A DNA stretch of 64,000 nt from GCA-2733415 sp964276095. Its GTDB lineage: Bacteria > Bacteroidota > Bacteroidia > Flavobacteriales > Flavobacteriaceae. A program made the position numbers and the translations under genes. Positions 63,093 through 64,000 of this stretch are shown here, in pieces. The number at the start of each line of letters is the position of its first letter. Positions within the stretch are counted from its first letter, which is position 1. Location: positions 1,178,001 through 1,242,000 of the forward strand of contig CAXYDR010000003.1 of the NCBI GenBank assembly GCA_964276095.1, given 5' to 3'. The notes below the pieces were generated by a model. That model did no database searches, was not told the origin of the DNA, and saw only the letters and a program-made list of their open reading frames with translations.

Positions 63093-63956
63093 TTATGAGA
63101 ATATTTCGTTACATGTAAATCGTTCCTTTAATACAATTCCTTTTTCAGAATGTTGTACAGTAACAATCTCGTTATGCGCATCATGTTCCAAAAATAAGTA
63201 AAAATTTTCAGTAGCAGCCTTGTTTAAGAATTTAGATTTTTCGTCTAAACTTAATAATGGTCTGGTGTCGTACCCTGTTATATACGGAATTTTTAGATGT
63301 CCAAGTGTAGGCATTAAATCAGCCATAAAACAAATAGTTTTCCCGTTGTGATTTATATGCGGAATCATTTGCTTTTCTGTATGTCCGTCAATAAACAGAA
63401 CGCCAAAGTCTAATTCTGATTGAGCTACAAAGTCACCTGAAGTAGGTGTATCCATAAAGTTAAGTTGACCAGATTCTTGCATTGGTAATAGGTTCTCTTT
63501 TAAAAAAGAGGCTTTTTCTCTATTGTTAGGTTTAATAGCCCATTGCCAATGATTCTCGTTAGTCCAGAATTTTGCGTTTTTAAATGCAGGCTGATAACCA
63601 GTTTTATTTTTATTTCTCTCAATACTTCCTCCGCAATGATCAAAATGTAAATGTGTCATGAATATATCAGTAATATCATCACGGTGAAACCCGTGTTTTG
63701 CTAATGATTTGTCAATAGATAAATCACCCCATTGATGATAATAGCCAAAAAATTTATCCGATTGTTTGTCGCCCATTCCAGTATCAATCAACGTCAAACG
63801 ATTTCCGTTTTCAATTAATAAGCAACGCGCTGCAATATCTATAAGGTTGTTGTTGTCTGCGGGATTGGTTTTTTGCCAAATAGTTTTAGGTACTACACCA
63901 AACATGGCACCACCATCTAATTTAAAATTACCTGCTTCTATTGGGTATAAATTCAT
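63093..63956 (-). CDS. MBL-fold metallo-hydrolase (lactonase-like)
   Basis: 287 residues. The metal motif THLHFDHCGG (about 110-119) is the HxHxDH signature; further ligands lie in FIDGHTEKQMIPH and LEHDAH. Its opening FGVVPKTIWQKTNPAD and the RLTLIDTGMGD segment fit the lactonase/quorum-quenching group of cytosolic or secreted MBL hydrolases, though the substrate cannot be read from the sequence. It is a single gene at the end of the window. Confidence 0.85.
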   Translation of the reverse strand: MNLYPIEAGNFKLDGGAMFGVVPKTIWQKTNPADNNNLIDIAARCLLIENGNRLTLIDTGMGDKQSDKFFGYYHQWGDLSIDKSLAKHGFHRDDITDIFMTHLHFDHCGGSIERNKNKTGYQPAFKNAKFWTNENHWQWAIKPNNREKASFLKENLLPMQESGQLNFMDTPTSGDFVAQSELDFGVLFIDGHTEKQMIPHINHNGKTICFMADLMPTLGHLKIPYITGYDTRPLLSLDEKSKFLNKAATENFYLFLEHDAHNEIVTVQHSEKGIVLKERFTCNEIFS

Positions 63957-64000
63957 GGAATAGTATTTTGATTTCGTAAAATTATTGAAATTAATACAAG

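Noticed and set aside
1..64000. CRISPR array
   Set aside because: No array of regularly spaced repeats was seen on reading both strands; the only multi-copy units are the 208-bp triplet and the hairpin repeat.

Overview
The window is AT-rich chromosomal DNA from a member of the Bacteroidota, almost certainly a marine Flavobacteriaceae close to Tenacibaculum or Polaribacter (inference). The signs are two proteins with type IX secretion (Por) sorting tails, TANNTTTG promoter elements, a FecI/FecR/TonB-receptor regulatory module, DUF4175, DUF4837, DUF6438 and DUF6370 proteins, and many short lipoprotein signals (LSC, FSC, IGC). No phage, insertion sequence or CRISPR array was seen.

Layout. 1-12 kb: the end of an omega-amidase, an Ig-like lipoprotein, ComF, QueD-LpxH, RecJ, a methyltransferase, OsmC, an AhpD-like protein, a TerB-like protein, DUF4837 and an MltD-type lytic transglycosylase. 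12.5-21 kb: an LtaS-type sulfatase, GlnRS, a serine beta-lactamase-like lipoprotein paired with an AraC/GyrI regulator, and an Lrp-type regulator divergent from a PLP histidine decarboxylase. 21-31 kb: an all-minus-strand block (rnr, methyltransferase, membrane protein, mnmG, ybeY, DUF4175). Four ParB-site-like palindromes flank mnmG. The block ends at a 971-bp AT-rich non-coding region with repeated TGTTAATAA boxes, from which gltX diverges. Together these look like a replication-origin neighbourhood.

31.8-39.5 kb: gltX, two secreted/outer-membrane proteins, an SPFH protein, YceI, a LamG/type IX cargo protein and a LysE exporter. 39.4-45.4 kb is the accessory part. A leucine-rich-repeat protein kinase is bracketed by three near-identical copies of a ~165-208-bp unit, each ending in its own terminator. 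Then come a cold-shock protein, a DTW-domain enzyme among short GGCTA inverted repeats, an aegerolysin-like protein and an unknown membrane protein, with decayed reading frames between them.

45.7-64 kb is mostly housekeeping: tRNA-Cys, folB, pgk, holB, an ECF sigma/FecR/TonB receptor module, two small lipoproteins, an OmpH-like lipoprotein, rpiB, elaA-like GNAT, a tandem OmpA protein, an S41 protease next to rnpA, a discoidin/type IX cargo protein, an M1 aminopeptidase, a subtilase and an MBL-fold hydrolase.

All assignments come from reading the sequence and recalling family motifs; no database search was run.
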